A stretch of 64,000 nucleotides of DNA from IMG/VR virus record IMGVR_UViG_3300024308_000016, positions 62,001 to 126,000 of that record; one strand, 5' to 3'. The DNA comes from a virus. Positions 62,526-64,000 of the stretch are shown one piece after another (within the stretch, counting starts at the first letter, position 1; the number at the start of each line of letters is the position of its first letter). The position numbers and the translations under genes are program-made. A model generated the notes under the pieces. That model was not told the origin of the DNA, did not search any database, and saw only the letters and a list, made by a program, of their open reading frames with translations.

Positions 62526-64000
62526 ATGGAGAATCTGGCAGCACAGATTATGCGTGGGGAGTTGCCGCCTCACCTGATCAATGAGCTGCGTCCTGAGTTC
62601 GTGGGCGTACACGCCCTGAATCCGGGACTCGCCAGTAACAGCCCATCTCGCTCGACGATGATGAGCTCGCACATCTCTCAGCATTTGGTGACCGAGCACA
62701 TGGATATTCCGCTGACCATAGCGGGACCCGAGGTGGAGTACAGCAAATACACCACTGCCAGCCGCATACCCTGCGACTGTACTGTGTTCGACACCATCGA
62801 CCGCTATCCGCGCGGCATGAGCGAGAACTCTCTGAAGTTCAATCCGGAAACCCTGGTGTTTTACTGCGATGAAAACACCGGCGAGTACAACTTCATCAGT
62901 GTGCCCTACCACGTCAGCCTGCATCAGTATTTCGGCTATAAGAATGTCAAAACTGATGCCATCAACCGATTGACGCCAGGCGCCTTCCTCAAAGAAGGCA
63001 CCGTGTTGGCCGATACACCCGGTAATGTGGGTAAGTTCTATACCGCGACGACCAACCTGAACGTGATGCTGGCCTCGGACGCCGGTGTGGCTGAGGACGG
63101 CATCATCGCATGTCGGGAGTCGTTGGACAAGCTCGCCTACAAGGTGTACGAAAAGCGAACAGCCTCCGTGGGTCTGAAGAAGTTCCCTGTGAACATCGGC
63201 GGGCCCGACGAGTACAAGTGCTTTTACGACATCGGTGACGAAGTTCCCATCTCCGGGGAATTGATGTACCTGCGCGAATATGTGCCGGGCTTGTCGCCCG
63301 TCATGATGAGTCGCAGGGCCACCCGAGAGGTGGACTATACGTTCGACGAAATTGTCTATGCGCGCCAAGGTGCCGTGGGCAAGGTCGTCGACATCCAAGT
63401 CATCGGCAATGCGGACACCATCCGCGCACTGCCGACGGAAATGACTGCGCAGTTCGAGAAGTATCGGCAAGCCGGTATTCGCTTCAATAAAGCGATCCTC
63501 GAGTTGGAAAAGCGCATGATCCGGGACAGTCGCCAACGCTTTGGCACTGAGTATCCCAAGATCAACTCTGCCTTGCAGCGCCTGTTGGTAGACGCTCGTG
63601 CGTTGACTAACCATGACGAAGCTCGCATGGGTAAGAGCCTGCAGCTTCTGATGAACCGAAATGTGCTCGACGAGTATCAAATCGAGTTCACGATCGAGTA
63701 CACCATTGTTCCCGATATCGGGTTCAAACTGACCAGTATTTCGGGCGATAAGGGAGTGATCACCTCGATCCTTCCCAAAAGCCAAATGCCTCGTGATGCC
63801 GACGGAAACATCGCCGATCTCGTCATGGCCCCAGATGGCACTGTAGCGCGGACCAACTATGCGCGCGGCTACCTCATGTATCTGGGTGGCGCTGCCCGCG
63901 ACATGAGCAAGAGACTGTACACGATGACCGGGCTTGATGCGCGCTGCTCGCCTGATGACGTCGAGTACATGGATGACGGACGCTTCAACCACGTGTGGTC
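62526..64000 (+). CDS. RNA polymerase beta subunit, C-terminal half (split beta), runs off the window
   Basis: AAGGAAGAAGGT precedes the ATG at 62526. The protein runs at least 491 residues and beyond the edge. Landmarks of bacterial beta appear in order. [20 protein letters not shown] matches the region of E. coli [31 protein letters not shown] and [20 protein letters not shown] match [40 protein letters not shown], then [20 protein letters not shown], matches the GDK..GRHGNKGVISK..P.EDMP and DIVLNPLGVPSRMN regions. K401 and K409 align with E. coli K1065 and K1073, eight residues apart as there. The gene starts in mid-beta, so the N-terminal half must be a separate gene. It is one subunit of a phage multisubunit polymerase. 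Confidence 0.9.
   Translation, partial: [491 protein letters not shown]

Noticed and set aside
62466-63992. A 508-aa leftward frame opposite the polymerase gene
   Set aside because: The rightward strand encodes the beta subunit with clear motifs. The leftward frame is His- and Val-rich shadow sequence.

Overview
The window looks like a slice of a large tailed-phage (jumbo-phage-like) genome. Genes are packed tightly, often with ATGA or TAATG overlaps. Most encode small or mid-size proteins without a recognisable function. There are long runs of virion-type proteins, and the window ends inside a gene for the C-terminal half of a multisubunit RNA polymerase beta subunit. No tRNA, rRNA, CRISPR array or insertion sequence was seen. 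Many genes are preceded by an A/T-TAGAAAG or TGAAAG leader. This can pair with the extreme 3' end of betaproteobacterial 16S rRNA (...CCUCCUUUCU), so a betaproteobacterial host is a reasonable inference, not a proof.

Layout. 1-1.8 kb: a broken 5' fragment and two rightward genes. 1.8-6.5 kb: leftward block A, five virion or tail-type proteins. 6.7-13.8 kb: rightward genes, probably structural or assembly. 13.8-21.5 kb: leftward block B, seven genes, of which five are order-conserved counterparts of block A; a kelch propeller and an FG-GAP-like propeller are added here. 21.8-22.9 kb: a three-domain fusion, DUF4326 + NADAR-like + SLOG (DUF2493). 23-28.7 kb: a rightward operon of small membrane and secreted proteins, including four two-cysteine secreted paralogues. 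28.8-29.4 kb: one leftward lectin-like gene. 29.5-31.8 kb: a lipoprotein plus ATP-grasp ligase pair resembling cellular ygiB-ygiC. 31.9-45.4 kb: mostly unknown proteins, with a nucleotidyltransferase, an SbcD/Mre11-like metallophosphoesterase and an SSB-like protein. 45.5-49.1 kb: seven tandem paralogues sharing an NP[LIY][YF]GK-type motif. 49.1-56.5 kb: small proteins, a structured non-coding stretch, a trio of two-helix membrane proteins and a beta'-type zinc-site protein. 56.6-62 kb: larger unknown proteins, one with an Arg-Asp repeat tail. 62.5 kb to the end: RNA polymerase beta C-half.

Transcription logic. Seven intergenic sites carry one conserved rightward promoter: TTTGTA-like, 10 bases, GTCAC, a TATACT or TACACT -10, then TACTTGAG. 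An eighth, weaker copy precedes the polymerase gene. Each lies just after a hairpin terminator and just before a rightward operon. The leftward virion blocks lack this motif, so they are probably expressed from another promoter class, possibly through the phage-encoded polymerase.
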